Shown in pieces: positions 34,634-44,900 of a stretch of DNA of 64,000 nucleotides. The position numbers and the translations under genes were made by a program. This DNA comes from Citrifermentans bremense. GTDB taxonomy: Bacteria > Desulfobacterota > Desulfuromonadia > Geobacterales > Geobacteraceae. The DNA is taken from assembly GCF_014218275.1 (NCBI RefSeq), contig NZ_AP023213.1, positions 1,962,001 through 2,026,000 on the forward strand, in the 5' to 3' direction. Positions within the stretch are counted from its first letter, which is position 1. Every line of letters starts with the position of its first letter. Below the pieces are notes generated by a model, which worked only from the letters and a program-made list of their open reading frames with translations, searched no databases and was not told where the DNA came from.

Positions 34634-35386
34634 ATGGAATGGTTTACCGACCCGCAGGTCTGGCTGGCACTGGTCACCTTGAGCGCACTTGAGATAGTGC
34701 TTGGGATAGACAACATCATCTTCATCTCGATACAGGCAAGCAAGCTCCCAGCGGACCAGCAGGAAAAGGCGAGGCTCACCGGCCTCGGGCTGGCGATGTT
34801 CATCCGGGTGGCGCTTCTTTTCTCGCTCAGCTGGCTCATGGGGCTTACCGATCCGCTCTTCTCGGTCTTCGGCAACGAGATCTCCGGGCGCGACCTGATC
34901 CTGATCTCGGGCGGCTTGTTCCTGCTCTGGAAGAGCACCATGGAGATCCACGAGAAACTGGAGGGTGAGGAGGTGATCGCCTCAGCCAAAGTGGGGGCTA
35001 CCTTCGGCGCGGTGCTGGTGCAGATCCTGCTCCTGGACATCGTCTTTTCCCTCGACTCCATCATCACCGCCATAGGGATGGCAAGCCAGCTCTTCATCAT
35101 GATTGCCGCGGTGGTCATCGCGGTGGGCTTCATGATGCTCTTCTCGGGCAAGATCAGTGCCTTCGTGGAAAAGCACCCGACCATCAAGATGCTTGCGCTT
35201 AGCTTCCTGCTCATGATCGGCGTGGCCCTGATCGGCGACGGCCTGGACATGCACATCCCCAAAGGGTACATCTACTTCGCCATGGCCTTCTCTGTGATGG
35301 TCGAGATGCTCAACCTGAGGATGCGGAGAGGGACGCCGGTCAAGCTGCACGAGCCGCGTCTCGACACCGCAGCCGAAAACAAGTAA
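34634..35386 (+). CDS. TerC-family membrane protein (putative metal exporter)
   Basis: This is a 250-residue protein with seven to eight helices. The two TerC acidic motifs are present: LEIVLGIDNIIF in helix 1-2 and LDIVFSLDSIITAIG in the second half. Bacterial members (YkoY, Alx/MeeY) export Mn2+ and are commonly under yybP-ykoY riboswitches, which fits the element upstream of htpX. The 289-base repeat-rich spacer means read-through from htpX is not certain. Confidence 0.9.
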   Translation: MEWFTDPQVWLALVTLSALEIVLGIDNIIFISIQASKLPADQQEKARLTGLGLAMFIRVALLFSLSWLMGLTDPLFSVFGNEISGRDLILISGGLFLLWKSTMEIHEKLEGEEVIASAKVGATFGAVLVQILLLDIVFSLDSIITAIGMASQLFIMIAAVVIAVGFMMLFSGKISAFVEKHPTIKMLALSFLLMIGVALIGDGLDMHIPKGYIYFAMAFSVMVEMLNLRMRRGTPVKLHEPRLDTAAENK

Positions 35387-35444
35387 ACACTACTTGCCGT
35401 CAAGCTGCCCCGAACAGAAACTTCACCCGTGAAAGGGGACGCCG

Positions 35445-38147
35445 ATGCTCAAACAAAAATCGATGCTGGTTCTTCTGGCGCTGCTGTTTCTTCTCCCCTT
35501 CGCCGGTTACCTGCTGAACTTTTACAGCGACTGGTTGTTCTTCAATGAGACGGGGTACGCCTCAGTCTTCATTACGACCATGTACGCGCAAAGCATAGCC
35601 GGCCTTCTCTTCGGGCTGCTGCTGTTCGCCTTCCTGCAGCTGAACCTCAGATACGCCAACAGGGGCGAGTTTCCGGCGCCTGGCGTCCACATCGTCGGCG
35701 GGCGCGACCTGCGCTTCAACGGCAGAACGCTGGGGCAGGTGCTGCGGCCGCTGGGGGTCCTGGTCTCGCTGGTCCTTGCCTTTTTGGGCGGCACCTGGGG
35801 CTCGTACCGCTGGGAAAAGCTCCTTTTGTTCGTGAACCGCTCCGATGTAGGGATGGCAGACCCGGTTCTTGGCAAGGACGTCGGCTTCTACCTCTTCACC
35901 CTTCCTTTCCTGGAGCTGCTGCAGCTCTTTTGCGGGTTCATGGTGCTGGCGGCCCTGATTCTCACGGCGGCCGTCTACGTGGTCAAGGGGGGAATCCTTC
36001 TCCGTGACAGCGGGGCCGGCATCGACCCTATGGCCCGCCGTCATCTGGCCGTACTGATCGGCTGCTTTTCGCTCGTAGTCGCGGGTGGGCTCTATCTGGA
36101 GAGCTTCCGGCTCTTTTTCGCCAACAATGGCATCTTAACCGGCGCCGGATACGTCGACGTCCACGCCAGGCTGCCGATGTACCGCATAGTCACCTTCCTC
36201 ACCCCAGTTGCCGGCGTGCTATTGGCTGCGGGGATCTGGAAGGGGAACTGGCGCCTCGCTCTCATACCTGCCCTCGTGGTGGCGGCGCTTTACCTCGCTG
36301 GGGTGCGGGTATATCCCGGTCTTTTGCAGAAGTTCAAGGTAGCCCCCAACGAGCTGACGCTGGAGACCCCGTACCTGGAGAACCACCTGAAGTTCACCCG
36401 CTACGGCTACGACCTCGACAAGATCGAGACCATCCCCTTCGACGTGGACGCGAAGCTCACCGCCGCAGATATCGCCAACAACGAAGCGACCATGAAGAAC
36501 ATCCGGCTCTGGGACCACGCGCCGCTTCTGAAGACCTACAGCCAGCTGCAGCAGATCCGGACCTACTACAAGTTCTTCGACGTGGACAACGACCGCTACA
36601 TGGTGAACGGCAGCTATGCGCAGGTGATGCTATCGCCGCGCGAGCTTTCCTACAGCGACCTCCCCAGCAAGAACTGGATCAACGAACGGCTCATCTTCAC
36701 CCACGGAAACGGCATCACCTTCGGGCCGGTGAGCCGCATCAGCAAGGAAGGGCTGCCGGAGTTCTTCGTCAAGGACATCCCGGCGGTGAGCCTGGCCGAC
36801 ATAAAGGTGACGAGGCCCGAGATCTACTACGGTGAGCTCTCCAACGACTACGTGGTCGTGAAGACCAAGGTCCCGGAGTTCAGCTATCCCACCGCCGCCG
36901 GCAACGTCAACACCACCTACGCCGGCAAGGGGGGGGTGCCTCTCGACTCCTTGCTCAGAAAGGCGCTCTTCGCCGGGAGGTTCAAGACCGAGAAGATCCT
37001 CCTTTCCTCGGACATCACCCCGCAGAGCCGGATCCTCTACAACCGGAACATAAGAGAGCGAGTGAGCGCTATCGCCCCGTTCCTCAGTTTCGACAGCGAC
37101 CCCTACCTGGTGGTGGACGAGCAGGGAAAGCTCAAGTGGATCATCGACGCCTACACCTTCTCTGACCGTCTACCTTACTCCAGGCCGATCAAGGGAGGTG
37201 GCAACTACCTGCGCAATTCGGTCAAGGCTGTGGTGGACGCCTATGACGGCACGGTCGCTTACTATGTGAGCGATCCCGGCGACGTTATGGTCAAGGTCTA
37301 CTCCCGTGTCTTCCCCGGGCTGTTCCAGCCGATCGACGCCATGCCCGCTGACCTCAGGAAGCACGTCAGGTACTCGCACCAGTTCCTCCAGGTGCAGGCG
37401 GCCCTCTACGCTGCCTACCACATGACCGACCCGAAGGTGTTCTACAACAAGGAGAACCTCTGGCAGGTCCCGGCCCTTGGGGAAAAGCCGATGGAACCGT
37501 ACTACACCATCATGAAGCTCCCGGGCGAGAAGAGTGAGGAGTACATCCTGCTGCTTCCCTTCACCCCGTCCAACCGCGACAACCTGGCCGCCTGGCTCAC
37601 GGCGCGCTGCGACGGTGAAAACTACGGGAAGGTCAGGGCGTACACCTTCCCACGCGACCGGTTGATCTACGGTCCCAAGCAGATCGACGCGCGCATCAAC
37701 CAGGACTCCTTCATCTCGCAGCAGCTCACCCTCTGGAGCCAGCGCGGCTCAGAGGTGATCCGGGGAAGCCTGCTGGTGATCCCCATCGAAAAGTCGCTCC
37801 TCTACGTGCAGCCGCTCTTTCTGGCAGCCGACAAGGCAGGGCTTCCCGAGCTGAAGCGGGTGATCGTGGCCTTCGGCGACCAGGTGGTGATGGAGGAGAA
37901 CCTGGAAATGGCGCTGCAGCGTCTTTTCGGGACGGGAAAGGGAGCGCCGACTCTCCCCGCAGCTTCCTCTTCCGCGCCGTCCGGTGCGCCCGGCCCGGCT
38001 GCGGGAACCCCCGCTGGTGGGCTGGCCAAGGAGGCGATGGCGATCTACGAAAGGGCTATGAACCTGCAGCGCCAGGGAGACTGGGCCGGTTACGGCGAAC
38101 AGTTGCGCAAGCTGGAGCAGGTGCTGAGGCGGATGGCGGCACAGTAA
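35445..38147 (+). CDS. UPF0182 family membrane protein
   Basis: This is a 900-residue protein. Seven N-terminal helices (about residues 8-285) are followed by a long extracytoplasmic domain with the family-typical ELTLETPYLENHLKFTRYGY, RYMVNGSYAQVMLSPREL and DPYLVVDEQGKLKWIIDAY segments. The Ala/Pro/Gly-rich linker near residue 845 precedes a short helical tail. Function of the family is unknown. Follows the terC-like gene by 58 bases. Confidence 0.92.
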   Translation: MLKQKSMLVLLALLFLLPFAGYLLNFYSDWLFFNETGYASVFITTMYAQSIAGLLFGLLLFAFLQLNLRYANRGEFPAPGVHIVGGRDLRFNGRTLGQVLRPLGVLVSLVLAFLGGTWGSYRWEKLLLFVNRSDVGMADPVLGKDVGFYLFTLPFLELLQLFCGFMVLAALILTAAVYVVKGGILLRDSGAGIDPMARRHLAVLIGCFSLVVAGGLYLESFRLFFANNGILTGAGYVDVHARLPMYRIVTFLTPVAGVLLAAGIWKGNWRLALIPALVVAALYLAGVRVYPGLLQKFKVAPNELTLETPYLENHLKFTRYGYDLDKIETIPFDVDAKLTAADIANNEATMKNIRLWDHAPLLKTYSQLQQIRTYYKFFDVDNDRYMVNGSYAQVMLSPRELSYSDLPSKNWINERLIFTHGNGITFGPVSRISKEGLPEFFVKDIPAVSLADIKVTRPEIYYGELSNDYVVVKTKVPEFSYPTAAGNVNTTYAGKGGVPLDSLLRKALFAGRFKTEKILLSSDITPQSRILYNRNIRERVSAIAPFLSFDSDPYLVVDEQGKLKWIIDAYTFSDRLPYSRPIKGGGNYLRNSVKAVVDAYDGTVAYYVSDPGDVMVKVYSRVFPGLFQPIDAMPADLRKHVRYSHQFLQVQAALYAAYHMTDPKVFYNKENLWQVPALGEKPMEPYYTIMKLPGEKSEEYILLLPFTPSNRDNLAAWLTARCDGENYGKVRAYTFPRDRLIYGPKQIDARINQDSFISQQLTLWSQRGSEVIRGSLLVIPIEKSLLYVQPLFLAADKAGLPELKRVIVAFGDQVVMEENLEMALQRLFGTGKGAPTLPAASSSAPSGAPGPAAGTPAGGLAKEAMAIYERAMNLQRQGDWAGYGEQLRKLEQVLRRMAAQ

Positions 38148-38197
38148 CAGGGAAAACCGTTGGCAAAAGGGGAACAAAACCAAAAGGAGGACTTATC

Positions 38198-38494
38198 ATG
38201 AAGTGTCCGGTATGCAACACGGTGAACCTGGTGATGGCTGAGCGTCAGGGAGTCGAGATCGATTACTGTCCGGAGTGCCGCGGCGTCTGGCTTGACCGTG
38301 GCGAACTCGACAAGATCATCGAGCGCTCCTCGATAGGTGCTGCGACTCCTCAGCCGCCGCAACCGCAGTACCAGGGGCAGCAACCGTACGAGGGGGAGCC
38401 CCAGCATCATGGCTACAGGCATGACGACCACGGACACGGCCACGGTCACAAGCCTTACCGGAAGAAGTCGTTCCTGGAAGAACTCTTCGACTGA
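38198..38494 (+). CDS. zinc-ribbon (zf-TFIIB) protein with His-rich tail
   Basis: This is a 98-residue protein. CPVCN and CPECRGVWLDRGELDKII make one zf-TFIIB-type ribbon (four Cys). A Gln/Pro-rich linker and a tail with many His (HHGYRHDDHGHGHGHKPY) follow, which may bind metal. AAAAGGAGG lies before the start. Such proteins are common in Geobacteraceae; no function is established. Confidence 0.88.
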   Translation: MKCPVCNTVNLVMAERQGVEIDYCPECRGVWLDRGELDKIIERSSIGAATPQPPQPQYQGQQPYEGEPQHHGYRHDDHGHGHGHKPYRKKSFLEELFD

Positions 38495-38523
38495 AAACGG
38501 TGATTAGTATAAGGTGGTTTCTC

Positions 38524-38553
38524 TTGACACGATCGGCATTCCTTCGCTATATT
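38524..38553 (+). promoter_or_regulatory. promoter at the head of the metal-efflux cluster
   Basis: TTGACA at 38524-38529, an 18-base spacer and TATATT at 38548-38553. The expected start near 38560 is only about 5 bases from the ATG at 38565. Confidence 0.65.
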
Positions 38554-38564
38554 CGCGCCAGCTT

Positions 38565-38930
38565 ATGAGAGAGAAACCACTTTTTAAATACGTCTCCTGG
38601 TTCATACTCGCCTCCGTATTCCTGGTGCTTTGCAACGGGGTATGCAGTACGGCGCACGCCCTGGAGTCGCAGATCTCGAGCTTGCAGGATTACGCAGGCA
38701 CGGACGTCGCCGCGAGCGTCGGCGCGCCCTGCTGCCCTGACGATCACCACGACTCCGACAGCCCTGCATGCGACGACTGCGTCAACTGTCTGTGCCACGT
38801 CACCGTTGCGCCCCAGCTGTTCCGACTGAACTACTTACCTGTCTTTTCAGATCTCTCTAGCTTTACCTCTTTCAGGCTTATACCCGAAGTCTATCTGCCC
38901 AAGTTCATCCCACCTCAGAATCTCGCTTAA
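38565..38930 (+). CDS. small Cys/His-rich exported protein (DUF2946-like)
   Basis: This is a 121-residue protein with one N-terminal membrane segment or signal peptide (FILASVFLVLCNGVCSTAHA) and a metal-ligand-rich centre (CCPDDHHDSDSPACDDC followed by NCLCH). It resembles DUF2946-like periplasmic proteins found next to Cu/Zn/Cd efflux genes. The start at 38565 is chosen because the promoter -10 box ends at 38553; a longer frame would begin inside the promoter. Confidence 0.7.
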   Translation: MREKPLFKYVSWFILASVFLVLCNGVCSTAHALESQISSLQDYAGTDVAASVGAPCCPDDHHDSDSPACDDCVNCLCHVTVAPQLFRLNYLPVFSDLSSFTSFRLIPEVYLPKFIPPQNLA

Positions 38931-39185
38931 TCCTCAGAACCTTTTTCACTGACCCGTTGGCGCGGCTTGGCCTCGCCAGCACCTTGTCGGCCGGATTGCA
39001 GACGCCTTAGGCACCGGTGCCGCTGCGCGTCGAGCTATGCACGCGTTTGTGCATCCAGGCACAGGTCCATTCCCTGCGGTTTCTGCACCCTCCAAGCATG
39101 AAGGAGCGGCGCCAGGGGATCTCTGCCAGCGGCATCCGGCCTGACTTTCAAGGAACAACTGATAACTACTATAGGAGGTTGGTAC
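38931..39185. other. 255-bp spacer before the outer-membrane efflux gene
   Basis: GC-rich with several short inverted repeats. It contains no ORF I believe and no recognised riboswitch. AGGAGG at its end serves the GTG start at 39186. Confidence 0.4.
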
Positions 39186-40484
39186 GTGTTCGATGTGCCG
39201 CTGATGAAGAAAAACGGCTCGCTGTTCGCCGGAATCGCCCTGCTGCTGGGTGCGTTCGCAGGGAACGCCCGGGCCGAGGAGATGTCGCTGCAGCAGGCAG
39301 TGGAGATAGCACTACAAAACAACGCAGAGTTGCAGGCTTTCCGGGATGAGAAGGGGCTTCGCGAAGCTGGAAGGATCAGGGCTGGGCTGCTCCCCAACCC
39401 GTCCCTGGAGGTAAGCCTCGAATCGGGCGCGCTTACAGGCAACAGCGGCGAGAACGCCTTCTCCGTCGGGGTGTCGCAGGAATTCCTACTGGCGGGAAAG
39501 AGGGAGAAAAGGGTCGCCCTGGCGCAGAAGGAGCTGGAGGTCTACCGCTGGCAACTGACTGACCGGGAGAGGCTGCTTAGGCTCGACGCCAAGTCGCGCT
39601 TTTACCAGGTGCTTTTGGCGGTCAGGAAGCTGAAGTTGACCGAGGGGGCTATCGAGCTGAACCGCCACCTTTACCAGGTGGCGAAGGAACGGTTGGCCGC
39701 AGGTGACATACCTGAACTGGAACTGAACCTGGTGCAGGTCGAGCTGGCGAGAAGCGAGGGGGCAAGAAGCGCGGCGCTTGAGGGTCTTCTGGCCAGCCGG
39801 GCCGAGCTCTCCTTGCTCTTGGGGGGAAAGGAGGTCGAACCGGCGCTCCCCACCGGGTCGCTGGAAGCAGGCGGCGCGGTAAAGCAGGCGCAGGCGGAAC
39901 TTCTCAGGCTCGCCCAGGAGCGGCGCCCTGACCTCATGGCGCTTCGGGCTGAGGCGGAGAAGGGGAGCGCGGAGCTTTCCCTGGCAAAGGCCGAGGGTAT
40001 CCCCAACCTGACTGCGGGCCTTGGGCTAAAGCGCGACACCACCGCCGTCGAGGTGGCCGGGCTGGAAGGGAAGGACACATCCTATACCGTAGGCCTTACC
40101 CTCTCTATGCCGATACCGCTCTTCGACAAGAACCAGCCGGGGCTCCGCGAGTCAAGCGCCAGACGGGACAGCGCCGGCAACAGGCTGGCAGCGGCGGCAA
40201 GCCGGGTGGAGCGCGAGGTGGCTGCGGCGTATGCCAGCCTCTCGAACGCGGAACAGGTCCTCTCCCTGTACTTCAGGAACATCATGCCCCAGATGGAGGA
40301 GAACCTGAAACTGACCCGCGAGGCCTACCAGTTGGGCGAAGTCCCAGTCCTGACGGTCTTCGAAGAGCAGAAGAAGTACCTCGAGGTGAACCAGGGGTAC
40401 CTGGATGCCTTGTACCAGCGCCAGCTTGCGCTTTTTAAACTGGAAGCTGCGGCGGCTGTCGAACTTACCGGAGGTGTGCAGTGA
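39186..40484 (+). CDS. TolC-family outer-membrane component of metal efflux (CzcC-like)
   Basis: This is a 432-residue protein with a signal peptide (GAFAGNARA-EE) and two outer-membrane-efflux repeats of long helices (EMSLQQAVEIALQNNAELQAF at the start; LYFRNIMPQMEENLKLTREAY near the end). It forms the outer-membrane channel of the RND system. Translation starts at GTG with AGGAGG seven bases upstream. The stop overlaps the CzcB-like start by four bases. Confidence 0.92.
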   Translation: MFDVPLMKKNGSLFAGIALLLGAFAGNARAEEMSLQQAVEIALQNNAELQAFRDEKGLREAGRIRAGLLPNPSLEVSLESGALTGNSGENAFSVGVSQEFLLAGKREKRVALAQKELEVYRWQLTDRERLLRLDAKSRFYQVLLAVRKLKLTEGAIELNRHLYQVAKERLAAGDIPELELNLVQVELARSEGARSAALEGLLASRAELSLLLGGKEVEPALPTGSLEAGGAVKQAQAELLRLAQERRPDLMALRAEAEKGSAELSLAKAEGIPNLTAGLGLKRDTTAVEVAGLEGKDTSYTVGLTLSMPIPLFDKNQPGLRESSARRDSAGNRLAAAASRVEREVAAAYASLSNAEQVLSLYFRNIMPQMEENLKLTREAYQLGEVPVLTVFEEQKKYLEVNQGYLDALYQRQLALFKLEAAAAVELTGGVQ

Positions 40485-41764
40485 GCAAGAAAGCAAAGAT
40501 CGTTGGAATAATCCTGGCCCTCGCCCTGGCGGGAGCCTTTACCTATCGCCTGGTCCAGATGAACGGCGCCGGTTCGGAACAAGGCGAGCATGCCGGCGAA
40601 GCCGGGCATGCGGAAGAAAAGCATGAGGGAGAGGGGCACGCCGGGGAAAAAGGGCACGAGGGGGAGCATGCCGGGGAATCCGGTCATGACGAACACGGCG
40701 CCGCCGGCAGTGTTACCATGGCTCCCGAGGTCCAGAAGCAAAACGGCGTGGTGCTGGCGGCGGCGAAGCCGCAGCAGCTGGCGGGAGTGATACGGGCCAC
40801 CGGCAAGGTGGAGGTGAATGCGGACCGGATCGCCCATGTGGCGCCCCGCATCCCCGGGAAGGTGGTTTCGGTGCGCGCCTCCCTTGGCGACAGCGTTTCG
40901 GCCGGGCAGTCACTGGCCACCCTCGACAGTGTCGAGATCGGCGAAGCGATCAGCCGCTACCGCCAGTCGAAGACTAGGCTCGCCCTGGTCCAGGGGAACA
41001 TGGACCGAGTGAAGGCGCTGGTGGACAGGAAAATCGCGGCGCGTAAGGACATCCTGCAGGCTGAGACCGACTACAAGACAGCCCAGACTGAGCTTGCCAC
41101 CGACGAGGAGCGCCTCTCCCTGTACGGGGTTTCCCTCGCCGAAGTAAGGGCGGGAGCCAGGAAGCCGCTGTTGCCGGTCCGCTCGCCTATAAGCGGGATC
41201 GTAACCGAGAAGCACGCCATCGTGGGCGAGCTTGCCGATCCGTCGAAAAGCCTCTACACGGTCGCGGACCTCTCCTCGGTTTGGGTGCTCGTGGACATAA
41301 ACGAAAAGGACCTGGCGAAGGTGCATAAGGGGCAGGGGGCTGTGGTCACCGTCGGCGCCTTCCCCGACCTGAAGCTCAAGGGGCGCATCACTTACATAGC
41401 CGACCTGGTGGACGAGTCGACCCGCACCGTGAAGGCGAGGGTCGAGGTGAAAAACCCCGCAAGGAAGCTGAAGCCCGAGATGTTCGCTACCGCCGAACTC
41501 GCCCTCGCGGCCGACGCTCCCCCGGTGCTCGCGGTCCCCGAAGACGCGGTCCAGGACCTGGACGGGAAGAAGGTCGTCTTCGTCGCCGAAGAGGGGAACC
41601 GGTTCGAGGCGCGCCAGGTGCAACTGGGAAGAAGCGCGGCTGGCCTGGTGGAGATCGCCTCCGGTCTGAAGGCGGGGGAGACTTACGCCGAGAAGGGGGC
41701 TTTCATCCTCAAGTCCGAGGTGAAAAAAGGGGAAGTGGTCGACGAACACGGCCACGGGAAATGA
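40481..41764 (+). CDS. RND periplasmic adaptor (CzcB-like) with His/Glu-rich segment
   Basis: This is a 427-residue membrane-fusion protein: N-terminal membrane anchor, a His/Glu/Gly-rich stretch (about residues 33-70, repeated GHxGE), then barrel-sandwich (GKVEVNADRIAHVAPRIPGK), hairpin and beta-barrel domains. The rich segment probably binds the metal substrate, as in CzcB/CusB-type adaptors. GTG start overlapping the upstream TGA (GTGA). Confidence 0.92.
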   Translation: MSKKAKIVGIILALALAGAFTYRLVQMNGAGSEQGEHAGEAGHAEEKHEGEGHAGEKGHEGEHAGESGHDEHGAAGSVTMAPEVQKQNGVVLAAAKPQQLAGVIRATGKVEVNADRIAHVAPRIPGKVVSVRASLGDSVSAGQSLATLDSVEIGEAISRYRQSKTRLALVQGNMDRVKALVDRKIAARKDILQAETDYKTAQTELATDEERLSLYGVSLAEVRAGARKPLLPVRSPISGIVTEKHAIVGELADPSKSLYTVADLSSVWVLVDINEKDLAKVHKGQGAVVTVGAFPDLKLKGRITYIADLVDESTRTVKARVEVKNPARKLKPEMFATAELALAADAPPVLAVPEDAVQDLDGKKVVFVAEEGNRFEARQVQLGRSAAGLVEIASGLKAGETYAEKGAFILKSEVKKGEVVDEHGHGK

Positions 41765-41779
41765 CCTGCTGCTCTTAAC

Positions 41780-41844
41780 GGGGGATTTCCAGCTGGTGTA
41801 CCAGAGCTAAATCCCCCCTGTCCCCCCTTCGCAAAGGGGGGGAC
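41780..41844. repeat. dispersed stem-loop repeat between czcB- and czcA-like genes
   Basis: GGGGGATTT (41780-41788) pairs with AAATCCCCC (41809-41817), with an inner CTGG/CCAG stem. It is followed by CTGTCCCCCCTTCGCAAAGG running into a G tract. The same arrangement recurs at 50998-51050. Confidence 0.7.
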
Positions 41845-41942
41845 GCGAATTGTCGTGCAATGCTTGGTGCGCGACCTCCCTGAGACTTCCTTGATGGGGG
41901 GGAGATGCCAGCCAATCTGTTAACGATTTATAGCGAGGGACC

Positions 41943-44900
41943 ATGCTTGAGAAAATAGTTTCCTACACATTGCGGCACAGGGCGATGATCCTGTTCCTGT
42001 CGCTCTTAATCATCGCGTTCGGGCTCTACTCGTATTACCGACTTCCCATCGACGCGTTCCCCGACGTAACCAACATCCAGGTCGAGGTGGTGAGCCACGC
42101 GGACGGACTCTCCGCCATCGAGATCGAGAGAAACGTCACCTACCCGATAGAGATGGCGATGCGCGGCCTCCCCGACATCGAGCAGATGCGCTCGGTCACG
42201 AAGTTCGGCCTCTCAATCGTCACCATCGTCTTCAAGGACAACGTGGACATCTACTTCGCGCGGCAGCTCGTCTTCGAGCGGCTGGCGGAGGCGCGGGAGA
42301 AGGTCCCCAAGGGGGTCGAGGTCGCCATGGGGCCCATCGGCACCGCCATGGGGGAGATCTACCAGTACACCCTCGAAGGGAAGATGCCGCAGGACCCGCA
42401 GCAGAAGATCGCCTATCTCACCAACCTGCGCACGGTCCAGGAGTGGATCGTCACACCGCAGCTTAAAAACGTGGCCGGCGTGAACGAGATCAACTCCTTC
42501 GGCGGCTACTTCAAGCAGTACCAGGTGCTGGTCTCGCCGGAAAAACTGCTGAAGCACGCAGTGACGGTCGAGGACGTCTACGAGGCCATCGGGAGCAACA
42601 ACGAGAACGTCGGGGGGAACCTTCTTGAGCGGGGGACGGACCAGTACATCGTCCGGGGCGTTGGGCTGATCCGGGACACCGCGGACATCGAGAACATAGT
42701 CCTCAAGTCGGCAGGCGGAACCCCCACCTACCTGCGGGACGTGGCCCAGGTCAAGGTAGGGGAGGCGGTCCGGATGGGGGCCGCCATGAAAAACGGCAAG
42801 GACGAATGCGTGGGCGGCATCGTCATGATGCTGCGCGGCGAGAACAGCCGCGACGTGGTGCGGCGGGTGGCGGCCAAGGTGAAGGAGATCAACGAGAACA
42901 ACGTCCTTCCCGACGGCATGAAGATCGTCCCCTTCTACGATCGCAGCGACATCGTCAAGGCGAGCGTGGGCACGGTGAACAAGGCGCTCGTCGAGGGTGC
43001 CATCCTTGTCCTCATCGTGCTCTACCTGCTCCTGAACAGCTTCAGGGGGAGCCTCGTGGTCCTGATCGCCCTGCCGCTGTCGCTTCTGGCCACCTTCATC
43101 GTCATGAAGCTCGCCGGCATCAGCGCGAACCTGATGTCGCTCGGCGGGCTCGCCATCTCCATCGGCATGATCATCGACACCACCATCATCCAGGTGGAGA
43201 ACGTGCAGAGGCACCTAAGCGAGGAGGGGGGGAAGCATCCCAAACTGACTACCGTGCTGAAAGCTGTGATGGAGGTGCGAAAGCCCAGCATCTTCGGAGA
43301 GCTGATCATCGCGCTTACCTTCATCCCCATCATCTCGCTGGAGGGGATCGAGGGGAAGATGTTCAGCCCGCTCGCCATCACGGTCGCCATCGCGCTTTTG
43401 GCTTCGCTGTTCCTCTCCATCTTCGTGATCCCGGTGCTCTGCATCCTGTTTCTTAAGCCGCAGCCGGAGAAGGAGAGCTACCTGATGCATCAGGCCAATC
43501 TCCTCTATCTGCCGCTTCTCGACTGGGCCATGAGCAGGCGCAAGGCGGTCTTGGCCGGCGCGGGGGGACTCTTGTTGGTCTCGCTGCTTTTGGTCACAAA
43601 GCTCGGCACCGAGTTCATACCGACCATGGATGAAGGCTCTTTCGACATGGACGTGGCCCTGCTTCCGGGTGTGTCGCTGGCGAAGGCGATGGAGGTGAAC
43701 CAGCGGGCCGCGGAGAAGCTGATGCAGTTCCAGGAACTGGAAACGGTGGTCTCAAGGACCGGGCAGACCGGCGTGGCTCTGGACACCCGCGGCTCCGACA
43801 AGACCGGGTACGTCGGGATCTACAAGCCGAAGAGCGAGTGGAAGCGCGACATCAGCAAGGAAGAGCTCACCAACGAGATGCGCGAGTCGCTTGAGTCCAT
43901 CGCCGGGATCAACTTCGGCTTCAGCCAACCGATCCAGTGCCGCATCGACGAACTGGTGGCCGGAACCCGTGCCCAGCTGATCGTGAAGCTCTTCGGCGAG
44001 GACATAAACGTTTTGAGCGAGAAGTCGGCGGAGATAGCCAAGGTGCTCTCCACCGTCAGGGGGGGGACGGACCTGAACGCGGAGAAGGTCTCCGGCCAGC
44101 CCTACCTCACAGTAGACATAGACCGGGCCAAGATCGCGCGCTTCGGGCTCAACATAAGCGACGTGCAGAAGGTGATCGAGATCGCCGTCGCCGGCAAGGC
44201 CGCCTCCCAGCTCTACGAGGAAAACCGCAGCTTCGACATCACGGTGCGGCTCCCCGAGGAGCAGAGGAACTCTCTTGACGCCATCAAAAACCTCCTGGTC
44301 ACCACCAAGACCGGGGTCAACGTTCCCCTGGAGCAGCTGGCCGAGGTGAAGATGGTCGAGGGGCCGGCGCAGATCAGCCGCCAGGACGGGGTCAGGCGGA
44401 TCGGGGTCGAGATGAACGTCACCGGCCGGGACATAGGCGGCTTCGTCGCCGAGGCAAAGCAGAAGATAAAGGAAAAGGTGCAGCTTCCGCCGGGTTATTA
44501 CCTGACCTGGGGTGGGCAGTTCGAGAACCAGCAGCGGGCGATGAACAAGCTGATGATCATAGGTCCCGTGGCCGTGGCCCTGATCCTTCTCCTTTTGTAC
44601 GTGACCTTCAGGTCGATCAGGCTCGCCCTTTTGGTCATCTCGAACCTCCCCTTCGCCCTGATCGGCGGGGTCTTCGCGCTCTTTCTTTCCGGCCAGTACC
44701 TCTCCGTCCCCGCCTCGGTCGGGTTCGTGGTCCTCTTCGGCGTTGCGGTCCTGAACGGACTTGTGCTGGTATCGCGCATCTCGCAGCTGCGCGAGGAGGG
44801 GATGGAGCTGCAGGAGGCGATCAGGAAGGGGAGCCTAGACCGGCTCCGCCCGGTGCTGATGACCGCCGCCATCGCCATCTTCAGCCTGATACCGATGCTT

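Noticed and set aside
38931-39185. Cobalamin or other riboswitch before the CzcC-like gene
   Set aside because: Only short GC-rich inverted repeats are present; no conserved core of a known class was found.
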